DNA of 64,000 nucleotides from Chersky-840 sp036511675 (GTDB lineage Bacteria > Actinomycetota > Acidimicrobiia > Acidimicrobiales > UBA8190), in the NCBI GenBank assembly GCA_036511675.1, contig DATCBU010000095.1, positions 1 through 64,000 on the forward strand, in the 5' to 3' direction. Shown piece by piece: positions 8,059 to 16,422 of this stretch. A program made the translations under genes and the position numbers. Below the pieces are notes generated by a model. It ran no database searches and had not been told where the DNA came from. It saw only the letters and a program-made list of their open reading frames with translations. The first letter of the stretch is position 1. Every line of letters begins with the position of its first letter.

Positions 8059-9702
8059 CTATCTGATCCCCTCGGCGGCGCAACTGCCCGCTGACGCGGC
8101 TGCCAGCTGTTGCAACTGCGCCTGCTGGGTGGCCGAGAGGGTGTTGGCCATCAGCTCGCTGTAGCGGGACGCTCCGACCCCGACGATGACCTTGTCGGCG
8201 ACGCATTGCCCCAGGGCGAAGTCGACCTGGTTGCCGGTCATGACACCGTCGATGATCCCGGCACGAGCCGACAACACGTCGAAGGCCGATGGCGTGATCG
8301 TCGGTGACCCCGGGGCCTTGGGCCCGGGGTCACACGAGCGCAGGTCCACGGTCGAGTCGTGCCGGGTCACCGTCGCTCCCGGGATCGTGTGGGCCCACTC
8401 GAGTGCGGTGTGCGACAGGGTCGTCGCCGACGCGGCGCTGCCCATGGCCACGTCGATCGCCATGCACGTATGGCGATGATCCCTGTAGGGCAGCGAGTTG
8501 TCTCCCTGCCAACCCTGCACGGCATTCCAGGCCCGGTCATAGCCGAGCCGGCTTCCGAGCACCTCGAACAGCGACACCTGGCCGAAGGGGCTCGGCCCGT
8601 CCAGACGGTGTTCGCCGGCGCGTAACGCCGGGGTCGGCACCCGTGCCGGCTTCCAGCCGATCGGATACTCGACGGGGCCGGCGATCTGGGCCTCGGACAC
8701 CGGTGGATCACGGAAGGCGCGATCGATCGCCGCAGTGCCTCCCCTGGCCGCTAGGGCGTCGACGAAGGTGGGACCGAGGGCGTAGGGGAAGTTCAGCATG
8801 TCGGTCAGGATCTCTGGCACCGAGGCCGCCTTGCCGGCGCCGCGCGCGAGCTGGTCCTGCTCGAGTTGGTACGCCTGCTGCTCGGCGGGAGAGAGGCTCT
8901 GTTCGTACAGGTTCTCATCTCGAACGGCGTCACCCTCGATGAGAGACGTCAGCGCGGTGTCGTCACCATTCTTCACTGCTTGCCTGAGCTTGTCGAGGTC
9001 GAAGTACTGGTCTTGCAGGGCATGGGTGAGCTCGTGGGCCAGAGTGACCCTGACATAGGGCGTGAGGGCGGTCCCACGGACGAAGACGGTCTTCTTGGAG
9101 TCCACGTACAGTCCGACGATGTCAGATTGGGAGAGCGTGTTCTCCGATGCGGCGAGATTGATGTTGCCGTGGACGAGCCCTAGAGCGCGCAGTTCGCGCA
9201 GAGCAAGGCTCTGTGCGGAGCGGTCCGCCTTCGACGTCGGTTGGGGGACAGCCACCTCCTTGTCGAACTGGGAGCTGCTCAGGAACTCGACCTTGACCGG
9301 CTGTTTGAATTGGAGGCCACGGTGTTGCTCGTCGAAGCGGACGATCCCGAGGACCCGGGGATCCCACCTGGGGGTGCCACCGGAGACCGCGCTCCGGATC
9401 CCCACGGCGGCCAGCAGGGCCACCAGGACGACCGCTCCCCACCGCAGCCCACGACGATCGACGAGTCGTCGCCGGGCCGGTTCCCTGGGGCCCATGGCGA
9501 AGGCGTCGACGCTCGGCCAGGGACGCTCAACCGGGGGTTGGAGAGTCGCAGTCCGGTAGCTGCCCCAGTGCGCCCCCACGTCAGGCGTCGCATACGAAGG
9601 TTGCCAATGGTCTTCCACGGGCACGCCCGGCTGCGCCTCGGGCGGATACCAATTCCCGTCAGAGGCCAGCCAATACCCGGGACCCTGCCACCCGTCGCTC
9701 AC
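8059..9702 (-). CDS. Membrane-anchored putative zinc metallopeptidase with DUF2510-type N-terminus
   Basis: Protein of 547 residues. The first 25 residues contain GWQGPGYWLASDGNWYPPE, the DUF2510-like W-rich motif found in actinobacterial membrane proteins. One membrane helix lies at about 88-105. The outer domain has HELTH at about 223-227 (context LAHELTHALQDQYFDLDKL) and a downstream acidic IEGDA at about 255, as in HExxH zinc peptidases with a third Glu ligand. I chose GTG 9702 because GGGAG stands 7 nt upstream; GTG 9723 lacks a site. The Zn motif is intact, so activity is likely, but no substrate is known. It is transcribed alone and ends at a strong hairpin. Confidence 0.75.
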   Translation of the reverse strand: MSDGWQGPGYWLASDGNWYPPEAQPGVPVEDHWQPSYATPDVGAHWGSYRTATLQPPVERPWPSVDAFAMGPREPARRRLVDRRGLRWGAVVLVALLAAVGIRSAVSGGTPRWDPRVLGIVRFDEQHRGLQFKQPVKVEFLSSSQFDKEVAVPQPTSKADRSAQSLALRELRALGLVHGNINLAASENTLSQSDIVGLYVDSKKTVFVRGTALTPYVRVTLAHELTHALQDQYFDLDKLRQAVKNGDDTALTSLIEGDAVRDENLYEQSLSPAEQQAYQLEQDQLARGAGKAASVPEILTDMLNFPYALGPTFVDALAARGGTAAIDRAFRDPPVSEAQIAGPVEYPIGWKPARVPTPALRAGEHRLDGPSPFGQVSLFEVLGSRLGYDRAWNAVQGWQGDNSLPYRDHRHTCMAIDVAMGSAASATTLSHTALEWAHTIPGATVTRHDSTVDLRSCDPGPKAPGSPTITPSAFDVLSARAGIIDGVMTGNQVDFALGQCVADKVIVGVGASRYSELMANTLSATQQAQLQQLAAASAGSCAAEGIR

Positions 9703-9825
9703 CGAACGACCTCCCGATCCCACCGTCGCCAGGCAGAGGCATCGACCTCCGATGGCCGCTCCTTGAGGCGAGGCGGGCTGGGGCGGACGCCAACCCCGTT
9801 GCGGGTCTGTCCCCGGGGAGCGGGC

Positions 9826-10608
9826 TCAGAAGTGCCGCTCCAGGAAGTCGCGCAGCGGTGCGTTGACCTCGTCGGGATGACTCAGGTTGGAGGCGTGCCC
9901 GGCTCCGGCGATGCGTATCAGCCCCTCGCAGTGGGGGAGCTCCTTGGCCAAGCGCTCTGCTCTGTCCATGGGGAAGGCGGCGTCCTCCTCCCCGTGGAAG
10001 ACGATGGCGGAGGCGACGATGTGCGGGACCCGGTCCCAGATGTCGTCGCGATCCATGAGCGTGCGGAACGGCTGGAGCAACGCCTCTTGGGGAGCGGCCT
10101 TCCATTTGGCGACCCACGGGGAGTAGTCGTAGCCGGGGCTCATGATGATCGATGCCACCACGCTCGTGATCGCGTCGGACGGCCCGTTGGTCATCCACTC
10201 GGTGTTCATGGCCTCGTAGGCGGGTTTCGTGTCTTCGGGTTCGACGCCCGCGTCAGTGTCGATCAGGCCGAGGCCGAGGACCCGCTCGGGGGCGCGCAGG
10301 GCGGCACGCAGGGAGATGAAGCCGCCCTGGGACATCCCGACGAAGAAGGCGGCGTCGATGCCGAGGTGTGAGAGCAGCGCCAGCGCGTCGTCGGCGGAGT
10401 CCCAATAGGTGAAGGGGCCGCGGGCCTCGGTCTGTCCGAAGCCGCGCTGGTCCCAGGTGATGCACCGGAAGTCCGTTGCCAGGGCCGCCACCTGTGGTTC
10501 GAACATCTCGTGGTCCATGAGGAATCCATGGCTGAATAGCACCGCCGCACCGCTCCCGCCGGAGTCCTCGAAGTAGACGTCCTGGCCGTTGACCGCCGCA
10601 AAAGGCAT
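9826..10608 (-). CDS. Alpha/beta hydrolase
   Basis: Soluble hydrolase of 260 residues with the alpha/beta fold. The oxyanion region is SHGF at 26-29, the nucleophile elbow is GMSQGG with Ser93, the acid is probably the Asp in HGEEDAAFP and the base the His in GAGHASNLSHP. This is a complete triad, typical of the 3-oxoadipate enol-lactonase/haloperoxidase/esterase group; the substrate is not predictable. ATG 10608 was chosen for the GGGAGAAG site upstream; an in-frame ATG at 10641 has none. It lies just downstream of the HxlR gene on the same strand and may share its transcript. Confidence 0.85.
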   Translation of the reverse strand: MPFAAVNGQDVYFEDSGGSGAAVLFSHGFLMDHEMFEPQVAALATDFRCITWDQRGFGQTEARGPFTYWDSADDALALLSHLGIDAAFFVGMSQGGFISLRAALRAPERVLGLGLIDTDAGVEPEDTKPAYEAMNTEWMTNGPSDAITSVVASIIMSPGYDYSPWVAKWKAAPQEALLQPFRTLMDRDDIWDRVPHIVASAIVFHGEEDAAFPMDRAERLAKELPHCEGLIRIAGAGHASNLSHPDEVNAPLRDFLERHF

Positions 10609-10689
10609 GATGCTTCTCCCCGCTCCTGTGGTGCATCCCATGATGCCCTCGAGCGGGCGCCCTGCGTAGGGCCTGAACGAAGTCGAGCG

Positions 10690-11178
10690 TCAGACGCGCT
10701 CGGTCGGTCGAGTCCGAAGCAGGCCATTGTCCTTGTGACCCCGGCGGTGCTTGGCTTCGACGTCTCTCGGCCCGATCGGCTCGCCGCACGAGCCGCACAC
10801 CAGGACGGCTTCGGCTGCGGACCCGCATGCCTTGTGGGACACCTCCAGGGGCGGGCCGAAAGGCGCGGCGTAGCGGTCCCCCCATTGGCGCAGGGCGGTG
10901 AGCACGGGCCAGAGGTCTCGGCCCTTGTCCGTGAGCCGGTAGTCGTGGCGAGGCGGGTGCTCGGAGTAGGGCACCCGGGTCAGGACGCCGGCGTCGACCA
11001 GGCGGGCCAGGCGCTGCTGCAGGATGTTGCGGGAGATGCCGAGGCGCCGCTGGAAATCGTCGAAACGGCTGACGCCCAGGAAGACGTCCCGGACGATGAG
11101 CATGCTCCACCACTCGCCCACGACCTCGAGACACTGCGCCACCGAGCAGTCCATGTCGGCGAAGCTCTTCCGTTCCAT
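10690..11178 (-). CDS. HxlR family transcriptional regulator
   Basis: Winged-helix regulator of 162 residues. Residues about 10-100 form the HxlR domain: CSVAQCLEVVGEWWSMLIVR, then RFDDFQRRLGISRNILQQRL and a wing ending in DYRLTDKG. Cys11 at the start is the position used for thiol or quinone sensing in family members such as YodB (family knowledge). The tail has VCGSCGEPIG, a possible half zinc ribbon. It is divergent from an MFS exporter and shares a palindrome with it, so it probably represses that exporter and itself. Confidence 0.92.
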   Translation of the reverse strand: MERKSFADMDCSVAQCLEVVGEWWSMLIVRDVFLGVSRFDDFQRRLGISRNILQQRLARLVDAGVLTRVPYSEHPPRHDYRLTDKGRDLWPVLTALRQWGDRYAAPFGPPLEVSHKACGSAAEAVLVCGSCGEPIGPRDVEAKHRRGHKDNGLLRTRPTERV

Positions 11179-11184
11179 GACTGC

Positions 11185-11224
11185 AGACTAGTGAGTTGCA
11201 TGATGGAATGCAATGGCCTACAGT
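11185..11224. promoter_or_regulatory. Divergent promoters sharing a TTGCAT-N6-ATGCAA operator
   Basis: The perfect palindrome TTGCAT-GATGGA-ATGCAA lies at 11196-11213. Each arm is also a -35 hexamer. Rightward, TTGCAT (11196-11201), 17 nt, then TACAGT (11219-11224) and GTG 11232. Leftward, TTGCAT (11213-11208), 17 nt, then TAGTCT (11190-11185) and ATG 11178. Both starts fall 6-7 nt past the -10 box, so both mRNAs should be leaderless. HxlR binding here would block both promoters at once. Confidence 0.75.
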
Positions 11225-11231
11225 GCGTCCT

Positions 11232-12773
11232 GTGACCGAACCCACCGTGGTGTCGTCGCCGGTTGGCCCGGGCGCCACGCCGGTGGTCGGGACACGCAAC
11301 TCCGCCATCTTCGCCGTGACCGCACTCGGCGCCTTCATGGCGTCACTCGACCTCTCCATCGTGAACGTCGCCTTCCCGGCGCTGGAGCGGTCTTTCCCCC
11401 ACGACTCCCGGGCCGCGTTGGCCTGGGTGATCACGGGGTACAGCATCGTGTTCGGGTCTCTGCTGGTCACCGCGGGGCGCAGTGCGGACCGGATCGGCCG
11501 CAGGCGGGTGTTCTTCGCCGGGCTGGCCGTGTTCAGCCTGGGATCGGCGTTGTGCGGGCTGGCCCCGTCCGTGAGCCTTCTGGTGGCGGGGCGACTGATC
11601 CAGGGCGCCGGAGCCGCGGCCATGCTGCCGGCATCGCTGGGGCTCCTCCTCGGCGCCTTCCCGGCCGAACGGCGTTCTCAGGTGGTCGCCATGTGGGGAG
11701 GCGTGGGGGCGCTGGCGGTGGCGACAGGCCCTTCCCTCGGGGCCCTGCTGATCTCGGCGGGCGGGTGGCGGTGGGCGTTCTACGTGAACCTCCCGGTCGG
11801 CGCCCTGGCCTGGGTCCTGGGCCGCCGTGTGCTGATCGATGCCAAGTCCGACGAGGTGCGCGCCCACCCCGATTACCTGGGTGTCGTGCTCGTGAGCACC
11901 GCGCTGGCGGCACTGGTCCTGGCCATCTCCGAGGGACCGACGTGGGGATGGTCGAGCGGACGGGTGGTGGTCTGCTTGGTGGCCTCGGTCGTCGTGGGTG
12001 CGGCCTTCCTGTACCGCTCCGCGCATCATGCCGCACCGGTGTTGGACCTGACGCTGTTCTCGGCTCGGTCCTTCAGCGTGGCGAACGCGGCCACGTTGCT
12101 CTACGCCATGGGATTCTTCGCCATGCTCCTCGGCAACATCCTCTTCCTCACCTCGGTGTGGCACTACACGATCCTGCGCGCCGGTCTGGCGGTGACCCCC
12201 GGGCCGCTCGTGGTGGCGGCGGTGTCGGGTCCCGCCGGTCGAATCGCGGCGCGCGTCGGGTTCCGCCGCGTCCTGTTGACAGGGACGGCGTGTTTCACCG
12301 GCGGGCTCGTCTGGTACGCGACGCGGATCGGCCTGCACCCTGCCTATGCGGCCCGTTGGTTGCCGGCAACGCTGATCACCGGTCTCGGGATCGGCCTCAC
12401 CTTCCCGGTGTTGAGCGCTGCCGCCGTGTCGAGCCTGCACCCCGAGCGGTTCGCCGTCGGGAGTGCGGTCAACCAGACCGCTCGACAAGTCGGCGGTGCC
12501 TTCGGCGTGGCGTTGCTCGTCGTCATCCTGGGCGTGCCGCACACCGCCGTCGCCGCCCTCGACAACTTCCGGCACCTGTGGTGGTACGCGGCCTCGATGG
12601 CCCTGCTGTCGGGTCTGGCCTGCACCCTCCTGCGCCCGGCGCGCCCCGGGGTGCCCCGACCGGTGGCGGTGACCGAGTCGGCGAACCCCGGGCCGCGTGT
12701 CGGCGGTGTGTCGCTCGGGCCCGCACCGGTGCCCGAGCGCACCCTGGCGATGGGGGACTTCACGACATCGTGA
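11232..12773 (+). CDS. MFS drug exporter, DHA2 (EmrB/QacA) type
   Basis: Integral membrane transporter of 513 residues with about 14 hydrophobic segments, starting NSAIFAVTALGAFMASLDLS. It has the DHA2 motif A form SADRIGRRRVF after helix 2 and the motif C-like GPSLGALL in helix 5. The TTG at 11196 and the ATG at 11208 lie within the operator palindrome; GTG 11232 lies 7 nt after the -10 box and is the best start. Likely a proton-coupled exporter of a toxic compound sensed by the divergent HxlR regulator. The last 50 residues are a hydrophilic tail. Confidence 0.88.
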   Translation: MTEPTVVSSPVGPGATPVVGTRNSAIFAVTALGAFMASLDLSIVNVAFPALERSFPHDSRAALAWVITGYSIVFGSLLVTAGRSADRIGRRRVFFAGLAVFSLGSALCGLAPSVSLLVAGRLIQGAGAAAMLPASLGLLLGAFPAERRSQVVAMWGGVGALAVATGPSLGALLISAGGWRWAFYVNLPVGALAWVLGRRVLIDAKSDEVRAHPDYLGVVLVSTALAALVLAISEGPTWGWSSGRVVVCLVASVVVGAAFLYRSAHHAAPVLDLTLFSARSFSVANAATLLYAMGFFAMLLGNILFLTSVWHYTILRAGLAVTPGPLVVAAVSGPAGRIAARVGFRRVLLTGTACFTGGLVWYATRIGLHPAYAARWLPATLITGLGIGLTFPVLSAAAVSSLHPERFAVGSAVNQTARQVGGAFGVALLVVILGVPHTAVAALDNFRHLWWYAASMALLSGLACTLLRPARPGVPRPVAVTESANPGPRVGGVSLGPAPVPERTLAMGDFTTS

Positions 12774-12869
12774 CCGGACATGTCCTGGAGCCCGTCAAAT
12801 GCAAGACCACGCGGACCAGGAGAACGCCGGCTCCGAGCAGAGCCCCCAAACACGATCGTGATGAGTCGC

Positions 12870-13281
12870 TGGGCCCCGGTCACCCGGCTTCGGATCGTTG
12901 CGATGGTCTCGAACGCCACCAGAGCCAGGGCACTGCTCCGCGCCACAGAGCTCCTGGACCTCGGCAAAAGTCGGGGCCAGGGGCTTCTCGCACAACAGTG
13001 CCTTTCCGATGCCAAGGTGGCCAGAAGGAGCGCACGGTGGGTCGCCGTGGGTGCGGTGATCATGACGGCGTCGATCCCGGGGTCGTCGATCACTCGCTGC
13101 GGGTCGGCGATCAAGTATCGGAAGGGACAATCCGTGCCGTCGAGTCCCCCGACGATGCCGATGGGTCGGCGGCTCCCACCGTCACGATCTCGCCGTCCTC
13201 GGCCATCTTGCGCAGACCGTCGGCGTGGTCTGTCCGATCCTGCCGCAGCCGACGACCGCTGCGGGTCGGGCTCGTCGGCAC
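12870..13281 (-). pseudogene. Gfo/Idh/MocA oxidoreductase relic
   Basis: Reading leftwards from GTG 13281, fragments of one NAD(P)-dependent oxidoreductase appear in changing frames: VVGCGRIGQT (Rossmann glycine motif), HADGLRKMAEDGEIVTVGAA, LIADPQRVIDDPGIDAV with MITAPTATHR, then LLCEKPLAPTFAEVQEL, which is the CEKP motif of the family. At least three frameshifts separate these pieces and the catalytic C-terminal domain is missing before 12870. The start lies 8 bp after the wax ester synthase gene on the same strand, so the two were once one operon. A sequencing-error explanation would need several errors in 300 bp. Confidence 0.8.
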
Positions 13282-13289
13282 CGCGCCGC

Positions 13290-14780
13290 TCAGCGCGTCG
13301 GTTGGTGGGTGCGCGCCGCGGGTTCGGCAGTCAGTCGGGGCCGGGGCCGACCGGGCGCCACCCCCACCGCGATCGAGGGCCCCAGGCCGGCGGCGGCGGC
13401 GAGCTCGTCGAGGGCCTCGGGGATGTAGCGCGCCAGGTCCGTCAGGCGCGGCACCGTCTCGGAGCAGGCCATCAGGCCCCAGTTCAGGACGCCGCGGTAG
13501 CTCATGACGGTGATGTTCAACCCCGCGCCGTCCATGACCGGTCCCAGGGGGAAGCCGGCCACGAGCTCGGACCCGGCCAGGTACAGCGGAAAGTCCGGTC
13601 CCGGCACGTTGGAGATCACCAGGCTGTGGATCGGTCGGTGGTGTTCGGCCAGCTTCAGCCGGGAGTAGGCGCGCGCCGCGGCGGAGAACACGTTCGGCGT
13701 GGCGTGCTCCGCCCAATTGAGCAGCACGTCCGCGCCCAGTGCGTTGTGCTCCTCTTTGGCCCCCTTGGTGCCTTCGCGGATCGACTGGAGCCTCTCGAGG
13801 GGGTCGGCGATCTGACAGGGCAGTGCGACGAACATCGCCGAGACCCGGTTGGCGCCGCGCTGGTTGGCGACGGTCGGGGCGGTCGAGACCGGGACCGTGG
13901 CCACGAGCGGCTCCTCGGGTAGCTCGTGGCCGTCGATGAGGTACCGCCGGAGCGCTCCGGCACACACGGCGAGGATCACGTCGTTGAGGGTGGTGCCACA
14001 GGCTCGCTTGATGGCTTTGGCGTCCTCGAGGGAGATGGAGGAGAAGGCCACGCGCCGGTGCGGTGTGATCGAGGCGTTGAGCGAGGTACGCGGCGTGGTC
14101 AAGGGCAACGCGGCATGAACCGAACCTCGCGCCCTGACCCGCAGCACGTCGAGCACCGCCCACCCGGTGCGCCACGCCAGCTTCGTCATCCCCAGAGGCC
14201 GGGTGAGGCGGGTCCCGATCGTATGGGCCATGAGCCGGAGATCCGAGGGCAGGTGTTCGTCCGCCGCCAGGGGTGCGTCGGGCACGGGTCGGGCCGGTGG
14301 TTCGGGCTCGAGGTCGAAGAGCTGCGACAGCAGCTCGGCTCCTGAGACCCCGTCGATGGTGCAGTGATGGATCTTGGTGACCATCGCGATCTGACCACCC
14401 CGGAGTCCTTCGACGATGTACATCTCCCACAGGGGCTTGGTCCGGTCCAATTGTCGGCTGCACACGTCACCGACGAACTCGGCCAGCTCCTCGACCCCGC
14501 CCGGAGCGGGCACGGCGGCGCGGCGGATGTGGTGCCCGATGTCGAACGTCGGGTCGTCGACCCAGTAGGGGTGGCCCAGGCGTAGCGGGACCTCGACCAG
14601 TCTCCGCCGGAAGATCGGGGCCTGCTCGAGTCGGGAGCTGACGAGGTCGCAGAGTTTGTCGAAGGAGTAGCCGCCCGGGACGGTGGTGGGGTCGAAGATC
14701 GCCGCCATCGAGACGTGCATGTGCAGGCTCGGTGTCTCGAGGTACAGAAACGTGGCATCGAGCCCGGTCAGCTGTTCCAT
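13290..14780 (-). CDS. Wax ester synthase / diacylglycerol acyltransferase (WS/DGAT)
   Basis: Bifunctional acyltransferase of 496 residues that transfers acyl-CoA to fatty alcohols or diacylglycerol to make storage wax esters or triacylglycerol. It starts MEQLTGLDATFLYLET, the usual family start, and has the catalytic HHCTIDG at 138-144. The C-terminal domain has LNDVILAVCAGALRRYL and SNVPGP, both conserved. The reading frame is open far upstream of 14780 but that part is antisense to the divergent hydrolase gene. It is divergent from a hormone-sensitive-lipase-like hydrolase, so storage lipid synthesis and ester hydrolysis are paired. Confidence 0.93.
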   Translation of the reverse strand: MEQLTGLDATFLYLETPSLHMHVSMAAIFDPTTVPGGYSFDKLCDLVSSRLEQAPIFRRRLVEVPLRLGHPYWVDDPTFDIGHHIRRAAVPAPGGVEELAEFVGDVCSRQLDRTKPLWEMYIVEGLRGGQIAMVTKIHHCTIDGVSGAELLSQLFDLEPEPPARPVPDAPLAADEHLPSDLRLMAHTIGTRLTRPLGMTKLAWRTGWAVLDVLRVRARGSVHAALPLTTPRTSLNASITPHRRVAFSSISLEDAKAIKRACGTTLNDVILAVCAGALRRYLIDGHELPEEPLVATVPVSTAPTVANQRGANRVSAMFVALPCQIADPLERLQSIREGTKGAKEEHNALGADVLLNWAEHATPNVFSAAARAYSRLKLAEHHRPIHSLVISNVPGPDFPLYLAGSELVAGFPLGPVMDGAGLNITVMSYRGVLNWGLMACSETVPRLTDLARYIPEALDELAAAAGLGPSIAVGVAPGRPRPRLTAEPAARTHQPTR

Positions 14781-14882
14781 GGTCGTGTCGCCCTCGTTGG
14801 TCGGTTCGGGCCCCCCCGACGCCCCTCGGTCGCCCGCCGTGTCGGCGTGCGCCATCTTCCCACCATGAGCGAGGATGGTGCC

Positions 14883-16160
14883 ATGGCGTGGGCATGGGTG
14901 TACCTGGCCGTGAGCCTGGTGGGCGCGGTCCTCGTGGTGAACGCCTTCCGTCCTGCCCGGCACCGGCTTCTGGCGGTCCCGAGCTTTTTCGCCGGGTGGT
15001 ACACCGCCGAGATGCCGCTGTGGCACGTCGCCTGGCAGGGGGCCGCCACCGTGGCGTTCGGGCTCGAGGGAGCCCTGGGTTCCTGGCCGGGGTGGGTCGC
15101 CCTGGGCGTCAACGCGGCCTCGTGGACCGGTCTCGCCGTCCACGCCCGGGTCTCGGCCGGCGCGCAGGGCGTCTTTCTGCGAGCCGAGCAGGAGATGCCC
15201 CTGCCCCCGTCGGATGTCGAGGGTCTCCCCCGGCACGGCGGCGACACGATGTGGCGCTTCCCCCGTCTTCTCTATCCACTCCCGCGCCCGGCTCGCTCGG
15301 TGCAGGTGCTGCGCAACGTCGACTACGGGGGAGACGGCCTGCGAGCACAGCGCCTCGACATCATCCGGCGACGCTCGGAGCCACCTCGAGGTGCGCCTGT
15401 GCTGGTGTACATCCACGGAGGGGCCTGGGTCATCGGGGACAAGCGCGAACAGGGCCTTCCACTGCTGCACGAGCTGGCCCGGCGGGGCTGGGTGACGGTC
15501 ACGATCAACTACCGCCTGAGCCCGCGCGCCACGTGGCCCGACCACATCGTGGACTGCAAGCGGGCGGTGGCGTGGGTGCGTGAGCACATCGCCGAGTACG
15601 GCGGTGACCCCGGGTTCATCGCCGTGTCCGGAGGGTCGGCCGGGGGGCATCTGTCCGCCCTGTTGGCGCTCACCCCCGGCGACCTGGCTTTCCAGCCGGG
15701 GTTCGAGGACGCCGACGCCTCGGTGGACGTGTGCGTCCCGTTCTACGGCGTGTACGACATGACGGCGGGACGCGGAACGTCACGCTACGACGAGGGCCTG
15801 CTCGCATTGCTCGAGCGCCGGGTGTTCAAGCGCCGCCTGGCCGAGGATCCCGACGTGTTCGAGGCGGCGTCGCCGCTGTGTCGGGTCAATGCCGACGCAC
15901 CGCCCTTCTTCGTCGTCCACGGCACCAACGACACCCTCGTGCCCGCGGCCGAGGCGCGTGCCTTCGTGGCCGCCCTGCGTGGTGTGTCGACGTCGCCTGT
16001 GGTGTACGCCGAGCTTCCCTACACCCAGCATGCCTTTGACGTGCTTCCCTCGGTGCGCAGCGCGCACGCCGTGGCTGCGGTCGTGCGCTTCCTCGAAGGG
16101 GCCCGGTTCCGCGCCGCCGAGGCCGCGGCGACACAGACCACGGCTCCATCGGCAGGGTGA
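14883..16160 (+). CDS. Alpha/beta hydrolase, hormone-sensitive lipase (HSL) type
   Basis: Esterase/lipase of 425 residues. Two or three hydrophobic segments occupy the first 90 residues and probably anchor it in the membrane. The catalytic domain has the HSL oxyanion motif HGGAW at 178-182, the nucleophile elbow GGSAGG with Ser252, the acid in HGTNDTLVP and the base in TQHAFD. The ATG at 14883 has GAGGA upstream; an in-frame ATG at 14865 has no site. Divergent from WS/DGAT with a 102-bp gap. It may hydrolyse neutral lipids or esters. Confidence 0.88.
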   Translation: MAWAWVYLAVSLVGAVLVVNAFRPARHRLLAVPSFFAGWYTAEMPLWHVAWQGAATVAFGLEGALGSWPGWVALGVNAASWTGLAVHARVSAGAQGVFLRAEQEMPLPPSDVEGLPRHGGDTMWRFPRLLYPLPRPARSVQVLRNVDYGGDGLRAQRLDIIRRRSEPPRGAPVLVYIHGGAWVIGDKREQGLPLLHELARRGWVTVTINYRLSPRATWPDHIVDCKRAVAWVREHIAEYGGDPGFIAVSGGSAGGHLSALLALTPGDLAFQPGFEDADASVDVCVPFYGVYDMTAGRGTSRYDEGLLALLERRVFKRRLAEDPDVFEAASPLCRVNADAPPFFVVHGTNDTLVPAAEARAFVAALRGVSTSPVVYAELPYTQHAFDVLPSVRSAHAVAAVVRFLEGARFRAAEAAATQTTAPSAG

Positions 16161-16235
16161 CCGGGGTGCCACGAACAGCGTCCTGTGGCACCAGGCACTA
16201 CCCATAGGCACGGCATCTGACGTAGCATTCGTAAC

Positions 16236-16249
16236 TAGAACGCGTTCCC
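16236..16249. promoter_or_regulatory. KstR-like operator upstream of the Liv operon
   Basis: TAGAACGCGTTCCC fits the mycobacterial KstR motif TnnAACnnGTTnnA at all fixed positions except the last base, and its core GAACGCGTTC is a perfect palindrome. The left flank (AACTAGAAC) also resembles lipid-regulon TetR boxes. It lies about 170 bp before the substrate-binding gene. No KstR gene is visible beside it. Confidence 0.5.
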
Positions 16250-16422
16250 GCGTGAGGGCCGCGTGACACCCGATAGGGCCTGGACAGGGATGTCGCGGAT
16301 GTGGGCGCGCCAGGTCCGACGGGGTGGCATGGCAAGCTTGGGTGTGGCTTTGGGGAAGAGTCACAGGTGAGGATTGGGACGCAGAGGGGGGCCTGGTGAA
16401 CGCGAAGCGAGAGAGGGTGCGA

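Noticed and set aside
11196..11231. TTG 11196 or ATG 11208 as the MFS start
   Set aside because: Both lie inside the operator palindrome, upstream of or within the promoter boxes; GTG 11232 follows the -10 box correctly.
14781..15650. Long N-terminal extension of the WS/DGAT frame
   Set aside because: It is antisense to the HSL-type hydrolase gene; the family start MEQLTGLDATF is at 14780 and no domain matches the extension.
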